A stretch of 52,922 nucleotides of DNA from Scenedesmus sp. ARA3 (Eukaryota > Chlorophyta > Chlorophyceae > Sphaeropleales > Scenedesmaceae). The notes under the pieces are model-generated. The model worked only from the letters and a program-made list of their open reading frames with translations. It was not told the DNA's origin and ran no database searches. Positions 10,801-21,667 of this stretch are shown here, piece by piece. Location: positions 1 to 52,922 of the forward strand of contig RWJK01001188.1 in assembly GCA_004335835.1 (NCBI GenBank), written 5' to 3'. Positions within the stretch are counted from its first letter, which is position 1. Every line of letters begins with the position of its first letter. The position numbers were made by a program, and so were the translations under genes.

Positions 10801-12505
10801 GCGCGTTGGCGCCAGCGCGGCGTGCAGCAGCGGGTGGCGAGCAGCTGCGCGCGGCTTGTTGCCGGTGCGGATGAGCAGCGTGATGCCGCGCAGTAGGATG
10901 TATGTTGCCAGGCTATAGTGGCGGCTCTTGGGGCTGCAGCAGGAGAAGCATAAATACAAACATGTAGATGAGTTTGCAGGACAGCATACAATCGCAATCA
11001 GTGGAGAGAAGTGGGAGGGCTTGTCAGGCATGAGGCGTGCACAGCCCATGTGTTTGGGGGCTGCTGGACTGTGGGTTGGCACAAGTACGCACAGCCAACA
11101 CAAGTACGCACAGCCAACACGCAGCTTGTGTGCACAACTTTGAAGGCTGCCTAGCCTTGTCAAACACGCCAGCAGCAAGCAACACCTAGCATCCACCACG
11201 TGCCCCGACCAGAACTCCTGCACAGCAGCTGCTCCAGCAGCGTCAGACGGCGTAGCATGTATCACGAAGACTCCTTGGTGATACAAGTTATGCCATCTGA
11301 CGCTGCTGGAGCAGCTGCTATGCAAGGAGTTTTGCTTGCCCGGCTGTGCAGGATGCAGGTGCGGTGTTGCTGGTAGTGAGGAAACAACTAGAAGGTAGCT
11401 GCATCTGCTGCCTTAGCTGCGCAGCTGGATTCTAGACACGGGCAATGGTTTGGCGTGAGCAACGTGCACACGTGAACGTGCAGCATACTGATGTGAAGCA
11501 GCACTGTACTGCTTTCAAGTGCTGCGCATTGCTGCTGTGCTGTGTTGCTGTGCTGTGCGCTGCACTGCTGCGCTTACCCTGTGCACAGCAGGGCCGGGCC
11601 TGCACACATGCCTGCAACCAGGCTGCGCCACTTCGCAGACCTGCAATCAAGGATAGCAAAGCAGCAAACCTTCAGACAACAAGCAATGCAAAATGTGTCA
11701 GCACGCGGCTGCCAGCACAGCAGCACCATGCATGAGCTGGCACAGCTGCTGAGACGCTGACTCACACGCAACATACAGCTGGCTCGGCACTGCTGCTGTG
11801 CATAATGCCTTAGCTCAGACAGCAAGGCTGACACAGTGCTGCATGTCTGCTTAAAGGCACGGTGCTGTCTGTGCAGACAAGCAGTTTCCTGCAAGCTCCT
11901 GCAAGCTCCTGCAAGCAGCCGCATGTGGCGCTGCTGCGCTGCCTCGCACCTGTCCTTGCCCACTGCTGCTGCGATGCCTTCATCCACGCCAATGTAGATG
12001 CCAGCCAGTGCTGCCAGGAATGCAGTGTAGCGTGCCGTGTCACCGAAAGCACTCGCAGCAGTCAGGGACCTGCGGGTGTTGACCATCATGCAGGTGCAGA
12101 GTCAGCTTCCGGCCTGTCAGCAGCTGCTGTCCCTGCCAGGCTAGAAGCTCCGCTGCAGGTACTTCAACAACAAAGCTCAATGCAGATGTTCCATGCAGTG
12201 ATGTACATGTTGCTGCAAGCAACGCACCTGTCTTTCCGCTTGGACACTGCTGCTAGCAGGGATCCCACCAGGTGCAGGCCACCTCGCAGCGTCAGGCCTA
12301 TGCAGGCGCCCCTGATCATGCCATGCCACACCCTGTCCAAGGCACGCTGTAGCTCTGCTGATGACAGCAAGGAGCTAGTCCGTGTTGGGGTACAACTGGA
12401 AACATCGCCAGCAGCAGGGCTGGTCTGCTGCACTACAGTAAGCTGCACATGGGTGCTGCTGCTGGTGCTGCTGACAGTCCTGCTGCTGCTGGCGTTTTCA
12501 GCCAT
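7835..12505 (-). CDS. TMEM135-like multi-pass membrane protein
   Basis: Nine exons encode 693 aa: 12228-12505, 11950-12069, 11578-11640, 10651-10933, 10126-10403, 9638-9817, 9059-9202, 8739-8794 and 7835-8514; every junction is in phase. TMEM135 proteins of animals and fungi are linked to peroxisomes, mitochondrial dynamics and lipid handling. Matches: HGDTLLMCCAASQIVYAF and MPQTLPPSYVRFIRKQG resemble the TMEM135 'HADTI...LRPSYWKFL' block; HPGQSC at 284-289 followed by LSVYLPVYVLPALL resembles its N-terminal 'HPSC...YAPLYL' block; RSSLFLSSYICLAF, AIIAGSVWLGGLATLLEKKSR and RMELALYVLSR follow. Several hydrophobic spans suggest a multi-pass protein. The last ~150 residues are a very Ala-rich, Ser-containing tail with no counterpart I know. 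The start is the ATG at 12505; a GTG three codons upstream was not used. Introns carry a foldback and an exon-end duplication. Confidence 0.82.
7838..8330 (-). repeat. Ala-coding triplet-rich 3' end of the TMEM135-like gene
   Basis: The terminal coding region is built largely of GCN triplets giving Ala runs of up to about ten residues broken by Gly and Ser. It is probably disordered or helical low-complexity protein created by triplet expansion. Confidence 0.75.
9504..9545 (-). repeat. Intronic copy of an exon end with its 5' splice site
   Basis: These 42 bases are identical to 9633-9674, which is the end of the exon encoding RMELALYVLSR plus the first bases of its donor site. The copy lies 129 bp downstream in the transcript, inside the intron, and could act as an alternative donor or be a relic of duplication. 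Confidence 0.9.
11085..11124. repeat. Two-copy 20 bp tandem repeat in a TMEM135 intron
   Basis: The unit acaagtacgcacagccaac and a few flanking bases are repeated head to tail. It is intronic and short; no function is suggested. Confidence 0.7.
11213..11331. repeat. Intronic foldback, ~57 bp arms, 6 bp loop
   Basis: Left arm 11213-11268 and right arm 11275-11331 are inverted copies of each other differing at roughly eight positions, separated by six bases. The RNA would form a long, nearly continuous hairpin. It lies within the TMEM135 intron between exons 11578-11640 and 10651-10933. It could be a small-RNA precursor or a miniature inverted-repeat element; no target-site duplication is evident. 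Confidence 0.9.
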
Positions 12506-13097
12506 GCTGCTCACTCAGCTGCAGCGCTGCTTCAAAACTGAGCTCATAAGCTCAGACTACCAACCGTCAGATTCAACTGTGTGAAAAAACCAAAGCAGCT
12601 GTCAGGTCGCGTGTCGACACAGCTGGGCTCTCGAGGGTGCAGCAGCAGGAGCAACACGGTAACGTCACTGCATACGACACGTGAGATATGATGATTATTG
12701 AGCCGAGCAGCCTGAATGGGCGTGCCAGCCATCATCAGTTACGAGTGCAACAACTGTCACAGCCCTACATCACATCCGATGTATGCTTATGCTCCAAGGA
12801 CCAGACGTAGACACAACAAGATAATCAAACAATTACTATCGAAGCTGTGATCGCTGCTCCCTTGGTTGAAGGAACCCGCCACGTTCTGATTTGAATTTGC
12901 TGGTCCGGCCAAACAGCGTCCGTTTGTGTACAGACCAAGTTATTTGCCTCAGAATATTTGTATCAGCATAGGATCGCTGACCCTCTTCTGGGCAGCTGCC
13001 ACTTACTGCACACAGTACAGGCCTGCTGCTCTAGCTCTGCTGCAGCAGCGCGCATCTGTGGCAGCAGCACTACTAATTAAGCAGCAGCACAGGCACA
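12506..13097. promoter_or_regulatory. Divergent promoter, TMEM135-like / RFC3
   Basis: 592 bp separate the two ATGs. A perfect 7 bp inverted repeat (ctgagct-cata-agctcag) lies at about 12539-12556, in the probable 5' leader of the TMEM135-like gene. The central part is AT-richer than the genes, as expected of a promoter; no TATA box is certain. Confidence 0.5.
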
Positions 13098-14590
13098 ATG
13101 CTGTGGGTTGATAAGGTGTGACCACTGCCCAGCATGGGAATGTACGGCAGCAGGGGTATTGTGGAGCTGCTGACTGATGCTCGTGCTGTCTGTGCAGTAC
13201 CGGCCGCACAGCCTGGACAAGTTTGAACTACACAAACAAATCGCTGCAAATCTGAAAAAGCTGGTGAGAATGCTGATGCAGTCCTGATTGCCTGTGCCTG
13301 GCACTGGGGCCTAGAAATCCTGCACCTTTTAAACTTGCCATTGCAAATCATTCGTCGTTGCTGAGTCTGTCCTGCAAGTGGTAGCCACCACTGCTGCAGG
13401 GCCTGCAACAGGGCCTCAACCAAAGTGACTGCAACAAGCTGCAGTAACATTTTGCATGTGTCACTGCTGCCCTAATGCACTATGGCCCTACGCGCACCTC
13501 GCCGTGCACTGTGTCCTTTGGAGCTTTCCTGCTGTTGCACACCACTGCACCATGCACCCTTACTCTGCTGCTGCACTGTGCCGCACCACAACGCTGCAGG
13601 TGGTGTCTGGCGACTTCCCTCACTGCCTATTCTATGGCCCGCCTGGGGCCGGCAAGAAGACGCTGGTGGTGGCGCTGCTGCGTGAGGTGTATGGCCCAGG
13701 AGCAGAAAAGGTAACAGCAGGATGCTGGGCAGCAGCTGACACAGCAGTGCAACCAGCAGCAGACACGGCAGTGCAACCAGCAGCAGATGCGAGCAGTGCA
13801 ACCAGCAGCAGACGCGAGCAGTGCGACCAGCAGCACCACCAGCAGCAGCAGCAGCAGCAGGCGTATAACACAATCTCAGTTTACGTACCAGGCTGCCCTC
13901 TACACCTCACAGCTGATCCGTTGGGCAGCTGCACGTTGCTAGCAGCGGCCTATAACGTCAGCTACTCTGCTGCGCCTGCTTCACCCTACCCTGCAGCTAG
14001 CTGTACCAACCTTGCAGCAGGCCCACTACGCATGACTTCAGCACAGCTAAGCTTGCTTGCTATCAACAGCATGTCCGTGTTTCATACCATTGCCCTGTGT
14101 GCTGGTGCGCTGCAGATCAAGGTTGAGACGCGGCCATGGAGCATTGAGCTGCCCAGCAGGAAGCTGGAGGTGGAGCTCACCACCATCAGCAGGTGGGCAC
14201 GGCTGCGGCATAAGCATTTGTGTTCACAGCAAACATGCATGACTGCAAGATAGTGACATGCAGAAGTCATGTTGTACAGCTGCAAGCACATATCGACAGG
14301 TGCGCGTGCCTGCGGCACAGCTGGTGGTACTTGTGTCAGACATCCTGCAGGGTGCTGTACAGCTGCAAGCCAAGATGCGCGGCAGACGGAGCATGCGACA
14401 GGGGGTCACGCGTCTTGGTGCAGTGTTTGTGTGTCTGCGCCTGTGCAGGTGGTGCTCCGGCACAGGCGCAGCGCACCACACTGGCCGTTATGCATACCGC
14501 CATCCGGTGTGGGTGGTGTTGCTCGACTTCTGCACTCCCTCTCCTGTGCGGATAATGCGTTGCTGTAACACTAAATGTTGGCACCTCTCC

Positions 14591-14621
<31 letters not shown>

Positions 14622-16669
14622 TCACCGCCGCAGCAACTACCACGTGGAGCTCAACCCCAGCGACGTGGGCAACAACGACCGCTACGTGGTGCAGGAGGTC
14701 ATCAAGGAGCTGGCACGCAACAGGCCGCTGGACGTGGCAGGTGAGGCGGCAGCGTGTGCAGCAACTGCAGCAGAGTGTGCAGCCAGCGGCAGGGTGTGTG
14801 GCTGCAGAGTGTGCAGCTGCTCATTGAGCCATGGATTTGGCGGACACATTTCAGCCAGCAGGAGGGGCAGGCCAGCTGGCAACGCATCAGCAGATGATGC
14901 GTGCGGCGTCACAGGGGCAGAGTGCGGCAGACAAACACTAGGCCCATGCATCTCCTCAGCAGGGCTGTGCAGCTGCTGCTGACTGCGCTACATACACCAA
15001 GGGCTCAGCAGCAGCAGCTGTTGATGCTCAGCCGCTGCTGGCCCAGTTACGCGAAGCTCTATGCTGCAGCTGTCCATGCTTGGATGTCAGCTTACTTGCC
15101 TCTGCCACCCGACGCCGTGTTTGTCTGGCTGCTGCTGCTGCTGCTGCTGCTGCTGCAGGCAACAAGGGCTTCAAGGTGCTGCTGCTGAGCGAGGTGGACC
15201 GGCTGTCGCGCGAGGCTCAGCAGAGCCTGCGCCGCACCATGGAGAAGTACAGCGCGGGCTGCAGGCTCATCATGGTGGCCAGCAACATCAGCAAGGTGCG
15301 GGTAATGCGCTGCTCTTGTTGGTGTAGTACTAGTAGTAGTTACTACTGCCTGTGTCGCTGGCAACAACCTGCTTGTTTACAATCATCAACATTACCAAGG
15401 TTGGGGGTTACGCTGTGTTTGTGATGGGGAAGCGCTGCTGTGGCTCTCGACCACGGAAGGTGTGCAGCAGCGTGCACGGCGGCGACCTGCGTGTGCGCTT
15501 GGAGCAGGAGCAGCCTTGAAAGCACAGCAGCAAAAGCAGGAGCGCAGTTGCACCATCAAGTCAGGTACATGTCCTGCGTACAGAAGGCGGGAGTGTGCAT
15601 GTGTTGAACCAAGGTGACACTGCGTCGTCACATGACCTGCACACATTTGCTGCTGTCCTGCCTGCTCAGGTAATGGAGCCAGTCCGCAGCCGCTGCCTGT
15701 GCGTGCGCGTCCCCGGCCCCAGCCACGCACAGATCCAGAAGCAGCTATCCCTTGTGGCCCACAAGGAGGGCCTGTCAGTGCCAGTAGGCCTGGGGGAGCG
15801 TGTGGCGCTGCTGAGTCAGCGCAATTTGCGGCGTGCGCTGCTGACGCTGGAGGTGGCGTATGTGCAGCATGGTGGGCTGGATGAGGCCACCAAGGTGCAG
15901 CCGCCAGATTGGGAGCTGTACTGCATGGTGAGTGGGGGCATGTTAGATGTACTGCATGGTGAGCGGGGATAGCAGAGATGTGCTGGTGGTGTGTACGGGT
16001 TGCTCGGGGCGGGCTGGGAGGTGTGCTGGGAGGTGTGCTGGGAGGTGTGCTGGGAGGTGACTGCATGGTGAGCTGCAATATGACAGAATTGGGCATGGTA
16101 AGTGCACAACCGTTCACCTGCAAGCTGCGGCTGGGGAGATGTACTGCACGTTGTGAGGCAGCAGCAGTGCCCCCAACGTACTCCCTGTGTTACCTGGGCC
16201 GCTTCTCAATCCCAATCGCGCATCCCCGCAGCTGACGCATACCTTGTCACACCTCACATGTGCTCACCTGCTCACCTCGCTCACACACACTGTGTGGCAC
16301 ACCCGATGCAAAATACTGCAAAACCTGCTGCATCTCCCTGCCATCACTCATCACACTGCTGCACTGCGCGCTCCGCAGGAGATCGCCAACGACATGCTGC
16401 AGGAGCAGTCCCCGAAGCGGCTGTACCAGGTGCGCGGCAAGCTCTACGAGCTGCTGGGCAACTGCATCCCGGCCGAGCTCATGCTGCGCTCGCTGCTGAG
16501 CGAGCTGCTGCGCAAGCTGGATGACGAGCTGAAAGTAGAGGTGGTGAAGGTGGCTGCGTTTTATGAGCACAGGCTGCAGCAGGGCCAGAAGCCCATCTTC
16601 CACCTGGAGGCGTTTGTGGCCAAGTTCATGGCGCTGTACAAGCAGTGGATGCAGGCCAACTTTGGGTGA
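13098..16669 (+). CDS. RFC3: Replication factor C subunit 3 (clamp loader)
   Basis: AAA+ subunit of the RFC clamp loader (animal RFC3, yeast Rfc5), which loads PCNA onto DNA in the nucleus. Eight exons give 354 aa, nearly the length of human RFC3: 13098-13115 (18 nt, MLWVDK), 13198-13263, 13600-13710, 14116-14192, 14634-14740, 15159-15295, 15670-15927 and 16379-16669. Seen motifs: MLWVDKYRP start; Walker [10 protein letters not shown] at 41-49; [25 protein letters not shown], the degenerate Walker B of this subunit; RRTMEKY; the SRC arginine-finger motif in PVRSRC; and the C-terminal [23 protein letters not shown]. The stop follows NFG. Introns hold tandem repeats and two CTG tracts at acceptors. 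Sequence after the stop contains further copies of the last codons. Confidence 0.95.
13735..13830. repeat. ~24 bp tandem repeat in RFC3 intron 3
   Basis: About four degenerate copies of a unit like cagtgcaaccagcagcaga follow just after the donor at 13711, ending in a CAG run at 13842-13861. Intronic satellite without evident function. Confidence 0.8.
14595..14621 (+). repeat. (CTG)9 tract before the RFC3 exon 5 acceptor
   Basis: Nine CTG units lie 12 bases before the exon that starts at 14634. Confidence 0.95.
15129..15155 (+). repeat. (CTG)9 tract abutting the RFC3 exon 6 acceptor
   Basis: Nine CTG units run directly into the acceptor CAG at 15156-15158. Confidence 0.95.
15949..16075 (+). 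repeat. Repeated exon-7 donor and 12 bp tandem array in RFC3 intron 7
   Basis: The junction sequence gtactgcatg/gtgag of exon 7 (15918-15932) recurs exactly at 15949-15963, and a shorter version (actgcatggtgagc) near 16061-16075. Between them, about four copies of gctgggaggtgt lie at about 16013-16060. Confidence 0.85.
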
Positions 16670-17045
16670 GGCGGGAGGCAAGCAGTGCACGCAGGCCGAC
16701 TGTGTCTGGCGCACGAGGCAAGCAGTGGATGCAGACTAGCTTTGGCTTTGAAGCGGCGCAGTGGCGCTGTACAAGCAGTGGATGCAGGCCAACTTTGGTT
16801 GAGCAGGTGCGGCAGCGGCGCAGTGGATGCAGGCCAGCCGCTGGTGAGGCTGCTGCAGATGGTGGATGCAAGCCGACTGTGTCTGGCGCATGAGGCAAGC
16901 AGTGGATGCAGAATAGCTTTGGCTTTGAAGCAGCGCAGGTGGCGCTGTACAAGCAGTGGGCTGAGGCGGCTGCAGGCGGCACTGTGCAGGCAATGGATGC
17001 AACAAGCAGTGATTGCAACAAGCAGTGGATGCAGGCCAACTTTGG
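16631..17045 (+). repeat. Degenerate copies of the RFC3 C-terminal codons
   Basis: The last 35 coding bases of RFC3 (16631-16665, encoding [12 protein letters not shown]) recur exactly at 16764-16798, in part at 16942-16959 and nearly whole at 17018-17045. In addition, 16695-16780 and 16872-16959 are close direct repeats 177 bp apart. They look like serial local duplications in the 3' untranslated region. Confidence 0.9.
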
Positions 17046-18530
17046 CCGCGGCAACGACAGCATGTGCATGCCGCCGCTGTGCAGTGAAGGCAGGTGCTTG
17101 CGGCCTGCCGTGATGCTCAACTGGGGCTGGCAACCTGCTGTCATTTGAAGGCTGAAAGGAGTTGATGCAGAGGGTGCGTTGTTGTGGCTCCAGAGTGAGC
17201 AGTGTGATTATTACAGCCCCAGAAATGTGCCAGCAGTGCTGCTGGTACAAAGGATCGTTGACAAGTGTTTGTTGGCAGGTGCACGTCGCTGGCAGGGGCT
17301 GGCATGTTGTTGCGACTGCTAGGATGCTGCTGCAGCAATGCAGTGGCTGCTATCACGGATTGCTTCCTGCAGCTGTGCGTGCAGATCTTGGCGTTGATAA
17401 GTGCGACGCGGCTGAAGCAACGCCAGCTGGAAAGCATTCCCATTGAACCGCAAAAGATCAAGTCATGGTTACATTGTGCGTACTATGCCTAGTAGGCATG
17501 GACCACATGCGCTGCACGCATGTGCAAATCAGCAGACGCAGGCACCCTTCAACAGGCTGCTAACACACTGCAGTGCACAGGTGCCAGCAGCACTTGCTGC
17601 AACCTGACAGCTGCTACGTCAACAGCCCGTTGTAGGTGTCCCGCAGTGAGTCACCAAACTGCTGCACAACATGTTGACGGTGAATGTGAAGCTAGCGCGC
17701 TGTAGCTTAGCAGCAACGACCCACATGTGTCGTGCACATAAACAGCCTGCCTGACGCGCCAGCAGTGCCACAAGCAGCGCTGCCATCAGCTGAAGCACAC
17801 ATGCCCGCCGGATGAACAAACACTCATAGTTAAACAGCTACACATGCGCAGGCTGTGGCAGCAGCAACTACACACAAGCCCCATGTGGGCACACCTAGGT
17901 GCGGCTTGGGCCAAACACAGCAACTACTAGCATAGTCGCCTTGGTGATGAACCATTGCTCCATCCTCCAGCACATGACGTAGCACACCAAGCATTGCCAC
18001 ATGCCACTGTGCAGCGCTGCTGCGCTTCACCAGTCAGCATGCTCAGCAATGTCTTGGCGCCATTTGCTGGATACAAGGGTACAGCCCAGCCAACATGCTG
18101 CACCTAGGTCCTTGCACAGCTGCAGTGCAAGGTCATCTATCGCATGCCACCTAGTAAAACTACTGTAATGTACAAGGCAATCAGCAGTGTGCGCACAGGC
18201 AGGCAGGCATCGCCTGCTGCTGCACAGAAGGCGCCACAGCAGACCCTGCGCACTTGCTGCTGTTGCCAGCAGCCACAACTGCGGCAGCACGTCGCCTAAC
18301 ACGGCATCTGCGGCAAGCTACCCAGCAGCCAGGATAGCCAGAGTGTGCTCAGCTGAATCCCTGGCCAAAGTCACAGGCCAGCAGCTGCTGTGACTGCGAT
18401 GCACGCCACACATGCAGCTGCTGACACTGCGCCTGCATAACATCGCCACCTGCCGAACGCTCTGGCCACACTGCGAGCCGCGCTGCTGCTGCTGCTGCTA
18501 CTGCTGCTGCAACTGCTGCTGCTGCTGCTG
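16670..18530. other. Convergent 3' regions of RFC3 and ZNF593
   Basis: No separate gene is supported. The first part (16670-17060) is made of partial copies of the end of RFC3. The remainder (17060-18480) has only unconserved open readings. A CAG/CTG-rich block at about 18483-18537 runs into the last codons of the minus-strand ZNF593 gene. Confidence 0.5.
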
Positions 18531-19771
18531 CTACTGCACCATCTCCATTGCGGCTGGGCCGTGGCTGCGCAGCTTTGGGCCGTTGTCTGGCCGCCCCATG
18601 CCTGCCGCCACCTCAGCGTCCACCTGGTTGTGCGGCTTAGCAGTGTTGAGCAGCATCTTCACCCTGCAGCCATGAACCCGCAGGCAGCACAGCAGCAGAG
18701 GCACAACATGAGAGCGAGCAAAAACCACTCTCCAAGCATGCCATGCAGTGATGTCTGCACTGTCTGCACCGTTGCATGCGCGTCATCAGTTGGAGGTGCA
18801 TGACTGGCAAGGGCTTGCTGCTGCTGACAGCTTGCTACATCTGCGTTGCATAGCAGTCGTCAGAACTGCTTGTGGTCCAAGAGCAACTGCAGCAGCTCCG
18901 ACTGCAGCAGTTCCCAGCAGCAGCTGAGGTGAGTCGTGTGCGGCTGGCGCTGCACTGTGCTGCGGCTGCCGCTGTCACATTGCGCTGGCAGCAGGAACAG
19001 CAGTTGCTCACGTGCGCTTGTGTGGCCTGGTGCCTTCGTGGTCTGCCAGCGCTGATGCTGTTTGGAAGTACCGCCTGCAGCACCAAAGTCATGTTGGCTC
19101 AGACACGATGTGGCGCACTTTGCGGCACCACTGCGACACCTTAGGCCCAGCCAGTGGCTGCCATGCAGCTTGGCAGGCTGCGACTGCATGGGGTAAGCAT
19201 AACTATGCTACATCGCTAAGACAAGTGCTGGTATAGCTTGCAGCATGCGGGAGCACACTTGATATGATGAGAGTGGTGATTTTCGCTTGGTTGCAGGAGC
19301 CATGCTGCGCTGTTTCTGCAGGCCCAATTGGCAGCAGCGCCTACTCACGCGCATGGTATGCAGTAGTGCTGGCCAGAGCCTGGGAGCTCGGCATCAAGCT
19401 CTTGCCTGCAAGCAGCACATCAACACAAAGTCAAGCCATGGTGGTGGTGATGGTGGTTCTGCTGCTGCTGCTGCTGCCGCTGCTGCCGTCATGCTGCACT
19501 TGCAACACAGGAGGAGCTTCACAGCTGTATGCAAGGTGACGCAGAGGATAGCCACAACAAACCTATAAGTGTATCTGTCTGTGTTTGCTTACTTAGCAGT
19601 TGTGCCCTGTGGTCCGGTCTTGCCGTCATGCACCAACTTTGGAGGCTTGCGGATGTCTTCCCAACGTTGATCCACATGGCGCTCTTCAAACTTCCCACGG
19701 AGTTGCTGTTTGTGCCATTTTCGTGTTTTGCTGTTGCCCCCCACTTTCCGCTTGCCAGGAGCATTCCCCAT
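18531..19771 (-). CDS. ZNF593: ZNF593 / Bud20 family zinc finger protein
   Basis: Single U1-like C2H2 zinc finger protein of the Bud20/ZNF593 family, a nucleocytoplasmic shuttling factor needed for pre-60S ribosomal subunit export in yeast. Four exons: 19593-19771, 19349-19405, 19012-19074 and 18531-18663, giving 143 aa. The N-terminus is strongly basic (GKRKVGGNSKTRKWHKQQLRG) and contains RWEDIRKP, the family's 'D.I.ED/WEDI' region. The finger spans ELDAELPGSGQHYCIPCARYF with C75, C78, H91 and H97 (H-x5-H spacing, typical of U1-like fingers). It ends VDAEVAAGMGRPDNG, matching the family's 'EEAE.AAGMG' motif. The length is near the usual 110-170 aa. Divergent from the STIG1-like gene. Confidence 0.9.
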
Positions 19772-20203
19772 TGCAACACTTCAATGCTCAGCGGTGTGGT
19801 AAGAAGAGAGCCTCCCCAAAAAAACACCAATCAAGAGACATACAGTTGTTGCGCGATAACAATTGCAGTTCTGGGAAAACAGGCAGGGTTCCCCTGCACT
19901 GTCAGTGTGACTTGTATGACATGGTCACACCATGCTGGTCGGAAGGCGGATCGGACAGCGCAGTGAGGAGCGTTCGTACCCTACAGGCTGCAAGGGCTCC
20001 TTGGATCGGACACACCACGGCGAAAGGCTGCTGCGAGACTTGTTTACATGTGCTGGCTAGCCCACGCGCTGATGAATGCCGCACATGTAGCATCAGTGCG
20101 CTGATGAAACCGTGTATCAACTCTACTAGCCAACAGTTTCAATTATAATCGCCCGGCTCTGTGACTTACCATGTGTGCCTCGCCAGTGCCTGGCACCAGT
20201 GCG
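19772..20203. promoter_or_regulatory. Divergent promoter, ZNF593 / STIG1-like
   Basis: 432 bp separate ATG 19771 and ATG 20204 (an in-frame ATG at 20171 shortens this to 399). No named element is certain. Confidence 0.5.
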
Positions 20204-21631
20204 ATGAGGGGCCTGGTGCTCACAGCGTGCTGCTGCTTGGCGTTGTTTGCGGTGTCTGTGAGCGCTCAGCGGGATACTTCAGCTTCGTGGTGAGAACCTG
20301 GGGCGCGCTGCGCTTCAATGGGCAACAGCAGCACTACAAGGGCGCAGCAGTGCGCAGGCTCTGTGCAGCACTAGAGCATCACACAGAAGTTCGTAGGTTC
20401 TTAACGCCTTGGACAGCTTACGGCACGTTGTATCGTTGCTCATTGACCATGCTGGTGTTTTGTTGCCTGCAGCAATCCACCCAGAGTGCTCTGCAATGAC
20501 ACCTGTGCGTTCACAGACCGTGATGCACTCAACTGCGGAGCATGCGGTATGTACAAGCAACGGCCATGGCAGGTTTCAGCTGATCACAATTAATTCCTGG
20601 TAACATTCAGCAAGCCTCAACTGCAGTGTGCGAGCCGTGTCTGCCGGACATGCAGCCATGTTTGCACTGGTGCCAGTCACCTGAAACAATTGTTCTCCGG
20701 CAATCATGCTGGACAGTAGCAGCCCCTTTGTTCACCTGACGCCTGATTTGGTGCACACATACTTGCAATGCAGGCAACCAGTGTGGGTTCAACGAAGTGT
20801 GCGGGCCTGCAGAAAATGGTGACATCAGGTACGGCACGGCTAAGCAATGCGCAGAGCCATTTTGCAGTGCAGCACAGCGGCGGCAATGCAACCAGCTGTT
20901 CTTGACTTGGTATGGCTTTATACTGCCAAGGATTGCGTGCAAACCTGTTCATTGATATCAAAACATGCCTGCTGCCTGCTCTTGTTGTCGTGTCTGCCCT
21001 ACTTCCCTGCAGCTGCCAGTGCCGGCAGGGCTTCACGCGCTGCAACGGCGTCTGCCGCAACATAAATGTGCCCAACGCTTGTGGCAAGGCTGTTGATGGG
21101 CAGTGCAGTGTGCAGAGCTGCCCCAGCTCCCAGACTTGTGAGGGCGGGGAGTGCACCTGCAGGGCCGGCTTCACCACCTGCGGCAGCTTCTGTGTCGCCA
21201 CGCAGACAGATGTGTGAGTGCACAGCTCGCTGCTCACCGCTTGCTGACGTAGGCACTCGTTGAGGTCGCATTGATTATGTGCTAAGAGAGAATATCTAAA
21301 CGCAAGCGCTTTCCTTTGCACTGGCATGTGCATGCTCTGCACATTGCGTGTCAGCATCATAGAGGTGCCAGAACTGCATGTCACGATACCATCCTTCCCA
21401 ATGCGCGTGTTGACACCTGTCTTGTTGGTCCTTTGTAACTGCGTCTGTGCAGGTTCAACTGTGGCAGATGCGACAATGTATGGTGAGCTTCGAACTTGCT
21501 GCAACTAGCACAGGCAGCACATCATGCGCTGCGACACACGCATGCTGGTGACGCGTGGCTGACAGTCCCATGTATGCTGTAGTGTGCTGAAAGCTGTTGT
21601 GACCACTCCTTTAGCTCCACATGCTGATTGC

Positions 21632-21667
<36 letters not shown>

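Noticed and set aside
12506..12514. Upstream start for the TMEM135-like protein
   Set aside because: The codon at 12514 is GTG; the first ATG in frame is at 12505.
18412..18803. Plus-strand readings over 18412-18803
   Set aside because: They overlap the minus-strand ZNF593 terminal exon with its AAGMG motif, and consist largely of Cys/Leu runs from CTG repeats.
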